DNA of 31,177 nt from CAYQNU01 sp964419055 (GTDB lineage Bacteria; Bacteroidota; Bacteroidia; Flavobacteriales_D; Parvicellaceae), in contig CAYQNU010000029.1 in NCBI GenBank assembly GCA_964419055.1, positions 1 through 31,177 on the forward strand, given 5' to 3'. The stretch's first letter is position 1. Every line of letters begins with the position of its first letter. The translations under genes and the position numbers were made by a program. Below, in pieces: positions 1-8,378 of the stretch. Under the pieces are notes generated by a model. The model was not told the DNA's origin and ran no database searches. It worked only from the letters and a program-made list of their open reading frames with translations.

Positions 1-57
1 AATTAAATTCAAAATTTGTATATTTACAACCTGTCCTAAAAAAGGGGAGGTTACAGC

Positions 58-84
58 AAATCCAAATTAATAAATTTTGGATTT
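58..84. repeat. Hairpin overlapping the first promoter
   Basis: Nine-base arms AAATCCAAA (58-66) and TTTGGATTT (76-84) form a perfect inverted repeat with a 9-base spacer. The right arm contains the TTTG (76-79) that serves as the -33 element of the promoter for the gene at 112. It could be an operator, or the end of a transcript from a gene left of the window; no T-run follows it. Confidence 0.5.
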
Positions 85-107
85 GAAATTTTTAGTTTAT
101 ATATTTG
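76..107 (+). promoter_or_regulatory. Bacteroidota-type promoter, possibly leaderless
   Basis: TTTG at 76-79, a 20-base spacer, then TATATTTG at 100-107 match the TTTG / TAnnTTTG consensus of the Bacteroidota primary sigma factor. Only four bases separate the -7 box from the ATG at 112, so the transcript would begin at or very near the start codon. Confidence 0.55.
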
Positions 108-111
108 AAAT

Positions 112-1161
112 ATGAAATTCAATAATTTTATTTCGAAAAGCTATTTGACAATATTAATTGTTGTGATTGCTATTTTAGTTAAACCAAATGCTTGTTTCAC
201 TCAAGGATTTTATGGTATGGTTAAAGTAGATAAAAATCTTTGGGTTGATGATTCTGAAATAACAAATGTTGAATATCGACAATTTATAAACTACATAAAA
301 GATTCTATTGCTAGAAGAAAGCTTTTTGACAATGGTTTTAAAGAATTTGGAACAAAATATTTGGGTAAAAATGGAAATGACTCCATAAAACTTAATTTTA
401 AAACACATCTGGATTGGAATGCTGAAAAATATTTTGACATTATTGATTCCTTATATTCTCCACCCGGGAGAAAAGCATTTTACTACCAATTAGGATTTGA
501 TTCAAAAAAAATTAATTATTCCTATTATAGTTTAGTAGACTCCAAACAAATAGTGGTTAATTGTTATCCCGATACAACTGTTTGGGAAAGTTTCAAGAAT
601 AATTTTGTATTCCAATTGTACAATTGGCATGTTGCTTATGATTTATATCCTGTTATTGGTATCTCTTACAATCAAGCTATTGCTTTTTGTCATTGGCGAA
701 CAAAAATGCTCAATGATTTTAATGCTTCTTCGCACAAAAAAGCAACCAAGAGAGTAGTTAAATTTACACTTCCTACATTAGAGCAATGGAATTCAATTTC
801 TAGAATGGGAAATTTAGGAGGAAAGTTTAACGGAACGATTACCGATACTCTTAAACCCACAAATATATCTGAGCAGAAATTTTTAAAAGAAAACGGTTAT
901 CTAATAAATTCTAAATACTCCAAGGATTACCTTTTTGATGTGTATAAAACATTTCCCGTACAGCTTAAGGACGGAAGCAAAGATGACAAGATTTATGGTT
1001 TGGCTAGTAATGCTGCGGAAATGACTTTGGACAAATATGTTGTGGGGGGGAGTTGGTACCATGCAGCAATAAAAGCGCTTATTGGTGAAACAATTAATTA
1101 TAATTGTGATATTCCAGCACCATGGTTAGGTTTTAGATGTGTCGTTTATTATATTGAATAA
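112..1161 (+). CDS. Secreted FGE-sulfatase-fold protein, GldJ/GldK-like
   Basis: This 349-residue protein has an N-terminal hydrophobic signal (about residues 10-29). It then shows the layout of the formylglycine-generating-enzyme-like family: an early DSEITNVEYRQFINYI segment, YPVIGISYNQAIAFCHWRT in the middle, and the C-terminal signature ASNAAEMT followed by VGGSWYHA and WLGFRCV. The spacing and wording resemble the Bacteroidota gliding/type IX secretion lipoproteins GldJ and GldK. However, there is no convincing lipobox, and no gld genes lie beside it. The catalytic cysteine pair of true FGE enzymes is not evident, so a structural or binding role is more likely than sulfatase activation (inference). 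It stands alone, convergent with sucB. The family call is solid; the exact role is unknown. Confidence 0.75.
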   Translation: MKFNNFISKSYLTILIVVIAILVKPNACFTQGFYGMVKVDKNLWVDDSEITNVEYRQFINYIKDSIARRKLFDNGFKEFGTKYLGKNGNDSIKLNFKTHLDWNAEKYFDIIDSLYSPPGRKAFYYQLGFDSKKINYSYYSLVDSKQIVVNCYPDTTVWESFKNNFVFQLYNWHVAYDLYPVIGISYNQAIAFCHWRTKMLNDFNASSHKKATKRVVKFTLPTLEQWNSISRMGNLGGKFNGTITDTLKPTNISEQKFLKENGYLINSKYSKDYLFDVYKTFPVQLKDGSKDDKIYGLASNAAEMTLDKYVVGGSWYHAAIKALIGETINYNCDIPAPWLGFRCVVYYIE

Positions 1162-1240
1162 AATATAAAAGTGTTGAATAATTGTGGTTTAGCCTTAATT
1201 AATATGTATTTGCCATTATTATTGTTTTAAGAGATTTATT

Positions 1241-1305
1241 TCGCCCCTACGGGGCTTATTGGACTATTTCTTTATATTTTCTATTTTGATTTAGTCCCTA
1301 TAGGA
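1241..1305. repeat. Multi-hairpin intergenic (REP-like) element
   Basis: Two related palindromes occur: GCCCC-TAC-GGGGC at 1243-1255 and TCCCTATAGGA at 1296-1305 (core CCTATAGG at 1297-1304). Between them GGACTA (1261-1266) pairs with TAGTCC (1292-1297). The shared YCCCTAYRGGR core suggests a REP/BIME-like intergenic repeat rather than a terminator, because no T-run follows the GC stem. Confidence 0.5.
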
Positions 1306-1327
1306 AACATCAAATTGTATTTAACAA

Positions 1328-1359
1328 AAAATCCCGACTTCTTTCAAAATCGGGATTTT
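1328..1359 (-). terminator. Terminator of the sucAB operon (possibly bidirectional)
   Basis: AAAATCCCGA (1328-1337) and TCGGGATTTT (1350-1359) form a perfect 10-bp stem with a 12-base loop. On the minus strand the stem runs into six Ts, giving a good intrinsic terminator 28 bases after the sucB stop codon. The plus strand has a weaker T-run. Confidence 0.85.
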
Positions 1360-1386
1360 ATTAATTCAATATAGGATTAATTTTTT

Positions 1387-2643
1387 TTACAAATTCAATA
1401 AAATTTCATCTGGATCTTTAGCACCAAAAATCATTTTGTGTGGGTTCTCCAACATTTCTTTAACTTTTACTAAGAAAGAAACCGATTCCTTACCATCAAT
1501 GATTCTGTGGTCATACGAAAGTGCTAAATACATAATCGGTCTGATTTCTACTTTACCGTTAATGGCTACAGGTCGGTCAACAATGTTATGCATACCTAAA
1601 ATAGCCGATTGTGGAGGGTTGATAATCGGTGTACTCAACATCGATCCAAACACTCCTCCATTGGTAATCGTAAATGTACCACCTTGCATATCTTCAATGG
1701 CAATTTTCCCGTCACGTGCTAAGATGGCCAAACGTTTAATTTCTGCTTCTATTTCAGCTAACGACATACGTTCTGCATTGCGCACTACTGGCACCATCAA
1801 TCCTTTTGGTGAACTCACCGCAATACCTATATCAGCATAATTGTGGGCTATCATTTGATCACCATCAATCATCGAGTTTACTTGTGGGAATAAATTCAAG
1901 GCTTCCGTAACAGCTTTTGTAAAGAATGACATAAAACCTAAGTTTACACCGTGAACTTCTTTAAATTTATCTTTGTATTTGTTGCGCAAATCCATCAACG
2001 GTTTCATATCCACTTCGTTGAATGTTGTCAACATAGCCGTTTCATTTTTTACAGCAACCAAGCGAGAAGCAATTTTACGTCTCAACATCGACATTTTCTC
2101 AGAAGAAGTGTCACGTGTTCCGCCCCATCCTTGCGTTCCTTCTGTGCTCACACCTGCTGATAAAGCAGCCAACACATCTTGTTTAGTGATGCGTCCGTCT
2201 TTACCTGTTCCGTTGATTTTTTGTACAGGAATGTTATTCTCAGCAGCTATTTTGCTGGCAGCCACCGAAGGCGAACCGCTTGCATAATTTTCTGTTTTTG
2301 GTTTTTCTACTTCTTTCACTACTGGAGTGGATGAAGGAACAACAGCCGCTTCTACTTTTGTTTCTGCTTTTACTTCTACTTTTGGAGCTCCTTCTGGTTT
2401 GGCAGCAGAGGTATCAATATGACACACTACTTGACCAACTTTCACTACATCACCCACAGCTGCTTTTAAGGTAACTATCCCAGATGCTTCGGCAGGTAAT
2501 TCTAACGTTGCTTTATCTGAATCTACTTCAGCCAACGCTTGATCTTTTTCTACGTAATCTCCATCAGACACTAACCATTCGGCTATTTCTACTTCGGATA
2601 TCGACTCTCCCGGTGAGGGAACTTTCATTTCTAGAACTGACAT
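1387..2643 (-). CDS. sucB: 2-oxoglutarate dehydrogenase E2, dihydrolipoyl succinyltransferase
   Basis: E2 core of the 2-oxoglutarate dehydrogenase complex; it transfers succinyl from lipoamide to CoA in the TCA cycle. The 418 residues show all three parts. A lipoyl domain (1-77) carries the lipoylated lysine in DSDKATLE, Lys44. An Ala/Pro/Val/Glu-rich linker is followed by the peripheral subunit-binding domain around 125-162 (ASKIAAENNIPV and GRITKQDVLAAL). A catalytic acyltransferase domain (about 185-418) ends with SYDHRIIDGKES, with His379 and Asp383 as catalytic residues. It begins 24 bases after sucA, so the two are co-transcribed. The E3 subunit is not in the window. Length and motifs are those of a complete enzyme. 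Confidence 0.96.
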   Translation of the reverse strand: MSVLEMKVPSPGESISEVEIAEWLVSDGDYVEKDQALAEVDSDKATLELPAEASGIVTLKAAVGDVVKVGQVVCHIDTSAAKPEGAPKVEVKAETKVEAAVVPSSTPVVKEVEKPKTENYASGSPSVAASKIAAENNIPVQKINGTGKDGRITKQDVLAALSAGVSTEGTQGWGGTRDTSSEKMSMLRRKIASRLVAVKNETAMLTTFNEVDMKPLMDLRNKYKDKFKEVHGVNLGFMSFFTKAVTEALNLFPQVNSMIDGDQMIAHNYADIGIAVSSPKGLMVPVVRNAERMSLAEIEAEIKRLAILARDGKIAIEDMQGGTFTITNGGVFGSMLSTPIINPPQSAILGMHNIVDRPVAINGKVEIRPIMYLALSYDHRIIDGKESVSFLVKVKEMLENPHKMIFGAKDPDEILLNL

Positions 2644-2667
2644 ATTCTAAATTTTGTATGGTTTTTA

Positions 2668-5397
2668 TTAACTTACTTTTACTTTGGCGTGAGCGACAAC
2701 TTTGCCCAACATTTTTTTGTGACGAATTTCGTGAACTTTTGAGGATCCTGCAGCAGGGCTAGCAGATTCAGATGGTGAAACCACATTCAATTCAACCGTA
2801 CGGAATTTGCGTAACATGTATGACCAAGCACCCATATTTTCGGGCTCTTCTTGCATCCAAATGTATTTTTTCTCTTTTCCGTATTTGTCTACAATTCCGT
2901 TTAATTGATTAATTGGCAAAGGATACAGTTGTTCTACTCTAACAATAGCTAAGTTATCGGCACCACCTGCTTTTTCTAGTTCCTCCAACAAATCGTAGTA
3001 CACTTTACCGGAACACATCACCACTGTATCAACGTTTGATGGAACCGCTTTAGCATCATCAATAACTTCTTGAAAACTTCCTGATGCTAATTCTTCAATG
3101 GTAGAAACGGCTTTAGGATATCTCAATAATTTTTTAGGCGTAAATACTACTAATGGTTTGCGGAAATCTCTTTTTAATTGTCTTCTCAACAAATGGAAGT
3201 AATTAGCAGGAGTAGTACAATTGGTAATTTGCCAGTTTAAATCAGCAGACAATTGTAAGAAACGCTCCAATCGTGCCGAAGAGTGTTCGGACCCTTGACC
3301 TTCATATCCGTGAGGTAACAACATTACCAATCCATTTTGAGTGTGCCATTTATCTTCAGCAGCCGCAATGTATTGGTCAATCATGATTTGTGCACCATTA
3401 TTAAAATCTCCAAACTGAGCTTCCCATAAGGTTAGTCCATTAGGAGTAGCAAAAGCATAACCGTAATCAAATCCTAAGACTCCATATTCAGACAATAACG
3501 AGTTGTACACTTGAAATTGCGCTTGTTTATCAGCTAAATGATTTAATGTAATGTATTCTTCTTCTGTATCTTCTGTTTTAACCACTGCATGACGGTGTGA
3601 GAACGTACCTCTTTCTACATCTTGACCAGATAAACGAACAGGGTGACCTTCAACTAATAATGAGGCGTATGCCAACATTTCACCCATTCCCCAGTCAAGG
3701 CTATTATTGTCAATCATGCTTACACGATCTTCTAATAATTTCACCACTTTTCTAAAGAATTTTTTACCAGCAGGTAATGTAGCTAATTGTTTACCTAGGG
3801 CAACCAATTTTTCTTTATCAAAACCGGTATTAGGCGATTTTTCGAAATCAATAGCTGTTGCCTTTCTAAAACCACCCCAATATTCTTGCATAAAATCGGT
3901 GATGACCGCTTTTTGAACTTGTTTGGCTTCATCCAAACGATCTTGGAGCATATCATCAAAAGCTTTTTCCATTCCAGCACCTTCTTCTTTGGTGATAACT
4001 CCTTCGCTCACCAATTTATCTAAATAAATCTCACGAGGACTTGGGTGTTTAGCAATGATATCATATAATTTAGGTTGCGTGAACTTAGGTTCATCTCCTT
4101 CATTGTGACCGTATTTTCTATATCCTAATAAGTCAATAAATACATCTCTGTTGTATTGTTGGCGGTATTCCAACGCAATTTGCATAGTTTGAACAACTGC
4201 CTCTACATCATCACCGTTTACGTGAAAAACAGGACACAAGGTTGTTTTAGCAATGTCTGTACAGTAGGTACTCGAACGAGCATCTAAATAATTGGTTGTA
4301 AATCCAACTTGATTGTTAACCACAATATGAACCGTTCCACCTGTTCTGTATCCGTCTAATTGAGCCATTTGAATGACTTCATACACAATTCCTTGTCCAG
4401 CTATGGCGGCATCACCGTGAATTAATATCGGAACGATGGCTTTTTCATTACCTTTTAAGTCAAAATCTACTTTTGCTCTTGACAAGCCTTCAGCTACAGG
4501 TCCTACCGTTTCTAAGTGAGAAGGATTGGGCAATAAGGTCAATTTTACTTGTTTACCGCCATCTGTTTTAGCAACAGAAGTACTCCCCAGGTGGTATTTT
4601 ACATCACCATCAAAATCTTCATCATCGTATTCTTTTCCTTCAAACTCACTGAAGATTTTATCATACGTTTTATTAAAAATATTGGCCAATACATTCAAAC
4701 GCCCTCTATGAGCCATACCCACCACAAATTCTTGAACGCCCAAATCGGCACCTTTTTCAATCAAGGTGTCTAAGGCAGGAATCAAAGATTCTCCACCTTC
4801 CAAAGAGAAACGTTTTTGACCAACGAATTTTTTATGTAAAAACTGCTCAAACACACTTGCTTGATTCAATTTATGCATGAGGTGTTTTTTGCTGTTCACA
4901 TCTAATTTTGGACGATTTTTAAGTTCAATTTTATTACGTAACCATTGTACTCTCTCCGGATGACGGATGTATTGATACTCAATACCAATTGAACCACAAT
5001 AAGTTAATTGAAGGTGATCAATAATTTCCTTTAAAGTAGCAGCCCCAATACCTGCTTCTTCACCTGCGTGAAAAACGGTATTTAAATCATTAGCATCTAA
5101 ACCAAAGTTTTCGATGGCCAATGTGGGTTCATATTTTCTTCGTTCACGAACGGGATTTGTTTTGGTAAACAAATGACCTCGTTGGCGATAACCGTTTATA
5201 AGATTAATAACTCTGAACTCCTTTTGAACATTTTCAGGAATTTCTCCTCCATCTTCGAAGTTTTTTCGAGCAAATTCAAAGCCTTCAAAAAACTTACCCC
5301 AGCTAGCATCAACCGATGCTGCATCTTGCATATACTGTTTGTAAAGTGCATCAATAGCGCTTACATCGGCATTAGCAATATACGAAAATTTATCCAT
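2668..5397 (-). CDS. sucA: 2-oxoglutarate dehydrogenase E1 component
   Basis: Thiamine-diphosphate-dependent E1 that decarboxylates 2-oxoglutarate and passes succinyl to the lipoyl group of SucB. Motifs include GMAHRGRLNVLANI, HGDAAIAGQGIVYE, the ThDP/Mg region NGDDVEAV, GHNEGDEPKFTQP, and the transketolase-like C-terminal half with LLPHGYEGQGSEHSSARLERF. I place the start at the ATG at 5397, giving 909 residues beginning MDKFSYIANADVSAIDALY, because this matches the short N-terminal E2-binding segment of the family. The frame stays open for 53 more codons to 5556, but that extension is basic, unlike the family, and runs toward a repeat. An A-rich stretch precedes the chosen ATG. It is first in the operon with sucB. 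Confidence 0.95.
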   Translation of the reverse strand: MDKFSYIANADVSAIDALYKQYMQDAASVDASWGKFFEGFEFARKNFEDGGEIPENVQKEFRVINLINGYRQRGHLFTKTNPVRERRKYEPTLAIENFGLDANDLNTVFHAGEEAGIGAATLKEIIDHLQLTYCGSIGIEYQYIRHPERVQWLRNKIELKNRPKLDVNSKKHLMHKLNQASVFEQFLHKKFVGQKRFSLEGGESLIPALDTLIEKGADLGVQEFVVGMAHRGRLNVLANIFNKTYDKIFSEFEGKEYDDEDFDGDVKYHLGSTSVAKTDGGKQVKLTLLPNPSHLETVGPVAEGLSRAKVDFDLKGNEKAIVPILIHGDAAIAGQGIVYEVIQMAQLDGYRTGGTVHIVVNNQVGFTTNYLDARSSTYCTDIAKTTLCPVFHVNGDDVEAVVQTMQIALEYRQQYNRDVFIDLLGYRKYGHNEGDEPKFTQPKLYDIIAKHPSPREIYLDKLVSEGVITKEEGAGMEKAFDDMLQDRLDEAKQVQKAVITDFMQEYWGGFRKATAIDFEKSPNTGFDKEKLVALGKQLATLPAGKKFFRKVVKLLEDRVSMIDNNSLDWGMGEMLAYASLLVEGHPVRLSGQDVERGTFSHRHAVVKTEDTEEEYITLNHLADKQAQFQVYNSLLSEYGVLGFDYGYAFATPNGLTLWEAQFGDFNNGAQIMIDQYIAAAEDKWHTQNGLVMLLPHGYEGQGSEHSSARLERFLQLSADLNWQITNCTTPANYFHLLRRQLKRDFRKPLVVFTPKKLLRYPKAVSTIEELASGSFQEVIDDAKAVPSNVDTVVMCSGKVYYDLLEELEKAGGADNLAIVRVEQLYPLPINQLNGIVDKYGKEKKYIWMQEEPENMGAWSYMLRKFRTVELNVVSPSESASPAAGSSKVHEIRHKKMLGKVVAHAKVKVS

Positions 5398-5424
5398 ATT
5401 TTTATTTGTAAAATAATCTGTGCC

Positions 5425-5432
5425 CAAAGGTA
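5425..5432 (-). promoter_or_regulatory. Probable -7 box for sucAB
   Basis: On the minus strand this reads TACCTTTG, a perfect TAnnTTTG box, 27 bases upstream of the chosen sucA ATG. No clear TTG lies 17-23 bases further upstream. If this promoter is real, the longer in-frame start at 5556 cannot be used from it. Confidence 0.45.
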
Positions 5433-5538
5433 TAAAGAAATATTTAACATAGAAATTCTTGAAAGGAATAATTCTTGGCAAAATCAAGAATTTGTATCGA
5501 TAAGTGACTTGAAGACGATTATCTTTTCCCATGCACGT

Positions 5539-5764
5539 TCTCGATAAGATTTTCATTTCGTTTAATTTAATAACTTCTTTAAAATTTAAACCTTCACGTT
5601 TCTAAAAACTGTTATCTTGAAAATCACTCGAACGGACTATCGCACTGATAAAAATTATAGAGTCAATTCGTGCCGAAATTCCCTCAAGTCAGTTCGACAG
5701 ATTTTCGTATATTTTACATTGATTTTGAAAAAAATCGATTGTAAAATAGAAAATTGTATCGAGA
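5539..5764. repeat. Degenerate copy of a dispersed repeat (sucA-phoH intergenic)
   Basis: The gap between 5398 and 5982 holds no credible gene. Its core, 5703-5764, is nearly identical to 7675-7735: a hairpin with arms TATTTTACA and TGTAAAATA around an A-rich loop, ending GTATCGAGA. A second shared block, GAAAATCACTCGAA, is at 5619-5632 (compare 7612-7625). A possible left end, TCTCGATA at 5539-5546, resembles the left end of the other copy. The remaining sequence to 5948 shows nothing further. Confidence 0.6.
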
Positions 5765-5927
5765 ACAGGCCAAAGCCGTTTCCCTCATATTTTGCACATT
5801 CTAATTGACATCTAATGAACCCAAATATTACCAAAATATGAATTGATATCGCATAAATGCATATCGATGCTGTGGTTGAACTAGTTTTTACACAATTTGG
5901 TATTAGTAAATGCAAACTAAATTATCG

Positions 5928-5956
5928 TTGTTGCGTTATAGAAAAATGTACTTTTA
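5928..5956 (+). promoter_or_regulatory. Probable promoter of the PIN-PhoH gene
   Basis: TTG at 5928-5930, an 18-base spacer, then TACTTTTA at 5949-5956 (seven of eight matches to TAnnTTTG). The ATG at 5983 follows 26 bases later. Confidence 0.4.
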
Positions 5957-5982
5957 GACATACAAACTAAACACTTATACCT

Positions 5983-7332
5983 ATGGCAAAATCTAAAGCA
6001 TCGGCAGCAAAAACAAAGATTTTTGTATTAGACACTTCCGTTATTCTGCACGACCACAACTCCATCAATAGTTTTGAAGAACATGATGTGGCTATTCCGA
6101 TTACTGTTTTGGAAGAGTTGGATAATTTTAAAATTGGTAACGACACGAAAAACTTTTCATGCAGAGAGTTCATTCGAGTTTTGGATAAGTTGAGTAAGAA
6201 TCATACATTGTTGGATTGGGTGCCGTTGAATGGAAAAGCAAATAAAGGTCGTTTCAAAATCATTATGTACAATGAAGAATTGAACTTTGATGCAGAACGC
6301 ATTTTTAAACCCAACAAAAACGATCATAAAATCATCAATGCTGCTTTGACCTTGCAACAGCAAGAGCCCACTCGAAGTGTAATTTTGGTTTCAAAGGACA
6401 TCAATCTTAGATTAAAAGCCAAAGCATTGAATTTGCAAGCGGAAGATTATGAAACAGGTAAAATCAATAAAGAAAGTACCCATTACACCGGACAAATTGT
6501 TATAGACGGGGTTGATACCGATATTATTCAAGATATTTACAAGAATGAATTCACGACCAATATTAGCTTTTTGAAAGACCGTTTGGTGAATAATGCTTTT
6601 TATATTCTAAAAAATAATAAAAACTCCATTTTGGCTTATTACAATCCTGCCAAATTGCGTTTGGAACGCGTTGAAAAAGAATACGCATTTGGAATTAAAC
6701 CTAAAAATGCAGAACAAACATTTGCTATTCACGCTTTGATGAATCCGGATGTAAAATTGGTGACGTTGCAAGGAGTAGCAGGAACAGGTAAAACCTTATT
6801 AGCGTTGGCTTGTGCGTTGGAACAAAACAATATTTATCACCAAATTATTTTGGCTAGACCTATTGTACCGTTGAGCAACAAAGACATCGGTTTTTTACCA
6901 GGAAGTGCCGAAGATAAAGTAAATCCATATATGCAACCGCTTTTTGACAACCTTTCTTTCATCAAAAGTCAGTTTAGTGCAAGTGAGAAAAAAGCTAAAA
7001 AGATTCAAGAAATGGAAGAAGAGCAACGCCTCAAAATTATTCCATTGGCATTTATCAGAGGGCGAAGTTTATCGAATGTGATTTTTATAGTGGATGAAGC
7101 CCAAAACCTTACACCGCATGAAGTAAAAACCATCGTAACACGTGCTGGAGAAAACACAAAAATCATTTTTACAGGAGATGTGCACCAAATTGATACACCT
7201 TATTTGGATGATCAAAGTAATGGGTTGAGTTATATCATTGACCGATTGAAAGGTCAAGAATTGTTTGCACACATTATGCTTGAAAAAGGAGAACGAAGTG
7301 AATTGGCCAATCTGGCTAATGATTTATTATAA
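5983..7332 (+). CDS. PIN-domain PhoH-family ATPase (PhoH2-like)
   Basis: A two-domain protein of 449 residues. The N-terminal PIN nuclease domain (about 10-150) begins KIFVLDTSVILHDH with acidic residue Asp17, continues with the PITVLEELDNFK segment, and ends near ILVSKDINLRLKAKAL. The C-terminal PhoH ATPase (about 235-449) has Walker A GVAGTGKT at 264-271 and Walker B VIFIVDEAQ at 366-374. This fusion is known in bacteria as PhoH2 (B. subtilis YlaK type), for which sequence-specific RNA unwinding and cleavage has been described in mycobacteria. A cytoplasmic RNA-processing role is therefore likely but inferred here. No separate antitoxin gene is visible. It is monocistronic, with its own promoter and terminator, between two repeat-bearing intergenic regions. 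Confidence 0.9.
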   Translation: MAKSKASAAKTKIFVLDTSVILHDHNSINSFEEHDVAIPITVLEELDNFKIGNDTKNFSCREFIRVLDKLSKNHTLLDWVPLNGKANKGRFKIIMYNEELNFDAERIFKPNKNDHKIINAALTLQQQEPTRSVILVSKDINLRLKAKALNLQAEDYETGKINKESTHYTGQIVIDGVDTDIIQDIYKNEFTTNISFLKDRLVNNAFYILKNNKNSILAYYNPAKLRLERVEKEYAFGIKPKNAEQTFAIHALMNPDVKLVTLQGVAGTGKTLLALACALEQNNIYHQIILARPIVPLSNKDIGFLPGSAEDKVNPYMQPLFDNLSFIKSQFSASEKKAKKIQEMEEEQRLKIIPLAFIRGRSLSNVIFIVDEAQNLTPHEVKTIVTRAGENTKIIFTGDVHQIDTPYLDDQSNGLSYIIDRLKGQELFAHIMLEKGERSELANLANDLL

Positions 7333-7351
7333 TGGTGAGCTTTTAAAATTT

Positions 7352-7394
7352 AAGTGTGTTATTTTTGAGAAATCGGAAGTAACACACTTTTTTT
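7352..7394 (+). terminator. Intrinsic terminator of the PIN-PhoH gene
   Basis: Perfect 10-bp arms AAGTGTGTTA (7352-7361) and TAACACACTT (7380-7389) run into a seven-T tract ending at 7394. The hairpin starts 20 bases after the stop codon. Confidence 0.85.
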
Positions 7395-7484
7395 AATTCT
7401 AAAGTAACTACTTATTTCAAGAATTCATGTGAAAAGTTGTAATTTGAACCTATTTATAATTCTTTCTTTTTTCCACTTTGTCTT

Positions 7485-7506
7485 GATACTTCGACAAGCT
7501 CAGTAC
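7485..7506. repeat. Dispersed CTTCGACAAGCTCAGT motif
   Basis: The sequence reads GATACTTCGACAAGCTCAGT followed by AC. Words of this kind recur in intergenic repeats of many Bacteroidota genomes (from memory, not searched). It sits inside a weak outer stem (CTTGATAC against GTACAAG). No gene is credible between 7395 and 7856: short open frames there run through this motif and the element at 7583-7735. Confidence 0.45.
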
Positions 7507-7582
7507 AAGTTCAGTGGAGCAAAAATCAAGACTGGAAATAGTTCAATCAAAAATCAAAGAACATTTCAGTCATTCACCCACT

Positions 7583-7735
7583 TCTCGATACAATTTTCTT
7601 CATTTTATTACGAAAATCACTCGAAGTGACTCCTCGCGCAACGTTACCATCGAAGTCCAGTCCGGTCGAGTGACTTTCGTATATTTTACATTGATTTTGA
7701 AAAAATCGATTGTAAAATAGAAAGTAGTATCGAGA
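7583..7735. mobile_element. MITE-like repeat with terminal inverted repeats
   Basis: This 153-bp segment begins TCTCGATAC (7583-7591) and ends GTATCGAGA (7727-7735), an exact inverted pair. The similarity continues inward, as ATTTTCTTCATTTTA on the left resembles the reverse complement of the right end. Inside are a TCACTCGAAGTGA palindrome (7617-7629) and the hairpin with TATTTTACA and TGTAAAATA arms. The right 61 bases recur at 5703-5764. It has no coding capacity. It is either a non-autonomous transposable element or an intergenic repeat of unknown mobility. Confidence 0.55.
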
Positions 7736-7856
7736 CCACCTTACATTACTCTTGATTTTTTAGATTAAACTATTTAAGGTCGAGGATGCCTTCTAAATTT
7801 ACTTGAATTAAAATAACATAATCATAGAATTCAATTAACCAATCTATTTTTTAACT

Positions 7857-8372
7857 ATGAATAAATTAGCGATACTACTTATTTTATTGTCTTTCATCTT
7901 ATCTTGTTCAAATTCTTCAACAGATTTAAGCTCTCAAATACAAGAAGATATGGTCAAAGTTGAGGATAATACTAAGTTTGAATATGATTATGAAGAAAAT
8001 GAAAATCTCGATTCATTGGAATATGATTATTATGTTAAATATATTAATAATGAATTGATTGGTAAAAAACAACATTCTGTAGATTCCTTTCAAAATGAAT
8101 CTTTCAAAATTTATTTAGGCTCAATTTATTGTGCTGATGTAGGTTTGAGTTATGACGTAATTACTCGATTTGATCTCATTCAAGTTGCTGATGGACAAAG
8201 AGGAAACAGTAGAGTGATTTTTTTGGGCGTAGATAAAAAAACATGTCGTATTTTTGAAAGAGATATGCCTTATGAGCTTCCCATATTGATTCAAAATAAT
8301 GAGTTGTTATACTACATCGAAAATGACACCATTAGAGAGGGTATGAGTGAAGGATTATTGCCAGTTTTGTGA
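7857..8372 (+). CDS. Hypothetical lipoprotein
   Basis: 171 residues with a classic short lipoprotein signal: a hydrophobic run followed by FILSC, making Cys17 the lipid-modified residue. The mature part is acidic at its start (YDYEENENLDSLEYDYY) and contains two further cysteines. I recognise no domain. It ends six bases before the MORN-like gene, so the two are almost certainly one operon. An envelope location is supported; a function is not. Confidence 0.7.
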   Translation: MNKLAILLILLSFILSCSNSSTDLSSQIQEDMVKVEDNTKFEYDYEENENLDSLEYDYYVKYINNELIGKKQHSVDSFQNESFKIYLGSIYCADVGLSYDVITRFDLIQVADGQRGNSRVIFLGVDKKTCRIFERDMPYELPILIQNNELLYYIENDTIREGMSEGLLPVL

Positions 8373-8378
8373 TTTGAT

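Noticed and set aside
2280..2474. Leucine-rich open frame on the plus strand
   Set aside because: It is the antisense of the Ala/Pro/Glu/Val-rich linker and lipoyl region of sucB; the leucine runs come from complementary codons.
5398..5556. In-frame 53-codon N-terminal extension of sucA
   Set aside because: The extension is basic and unlike the family N terminus. A TACCTTTG box lies between the two starts, and its upstream end approaches repeat sequence. The ATG at 5397 gives the expected E1 length.
5617..5915. Short open frames in the sucA-phoH gap
   Set aside because: They run through the dispersed hairpin repeat on both strands, have no signal or family features, and lack promoter support.
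7429..7720. Overlapping short plus-strand frames after the PhoH terminator
   Set aside because: They consist of the CTTCGACAAGCTCAGT motif and the MITE-like element; similar DNA recurs elsewhere without the frame being preserved.
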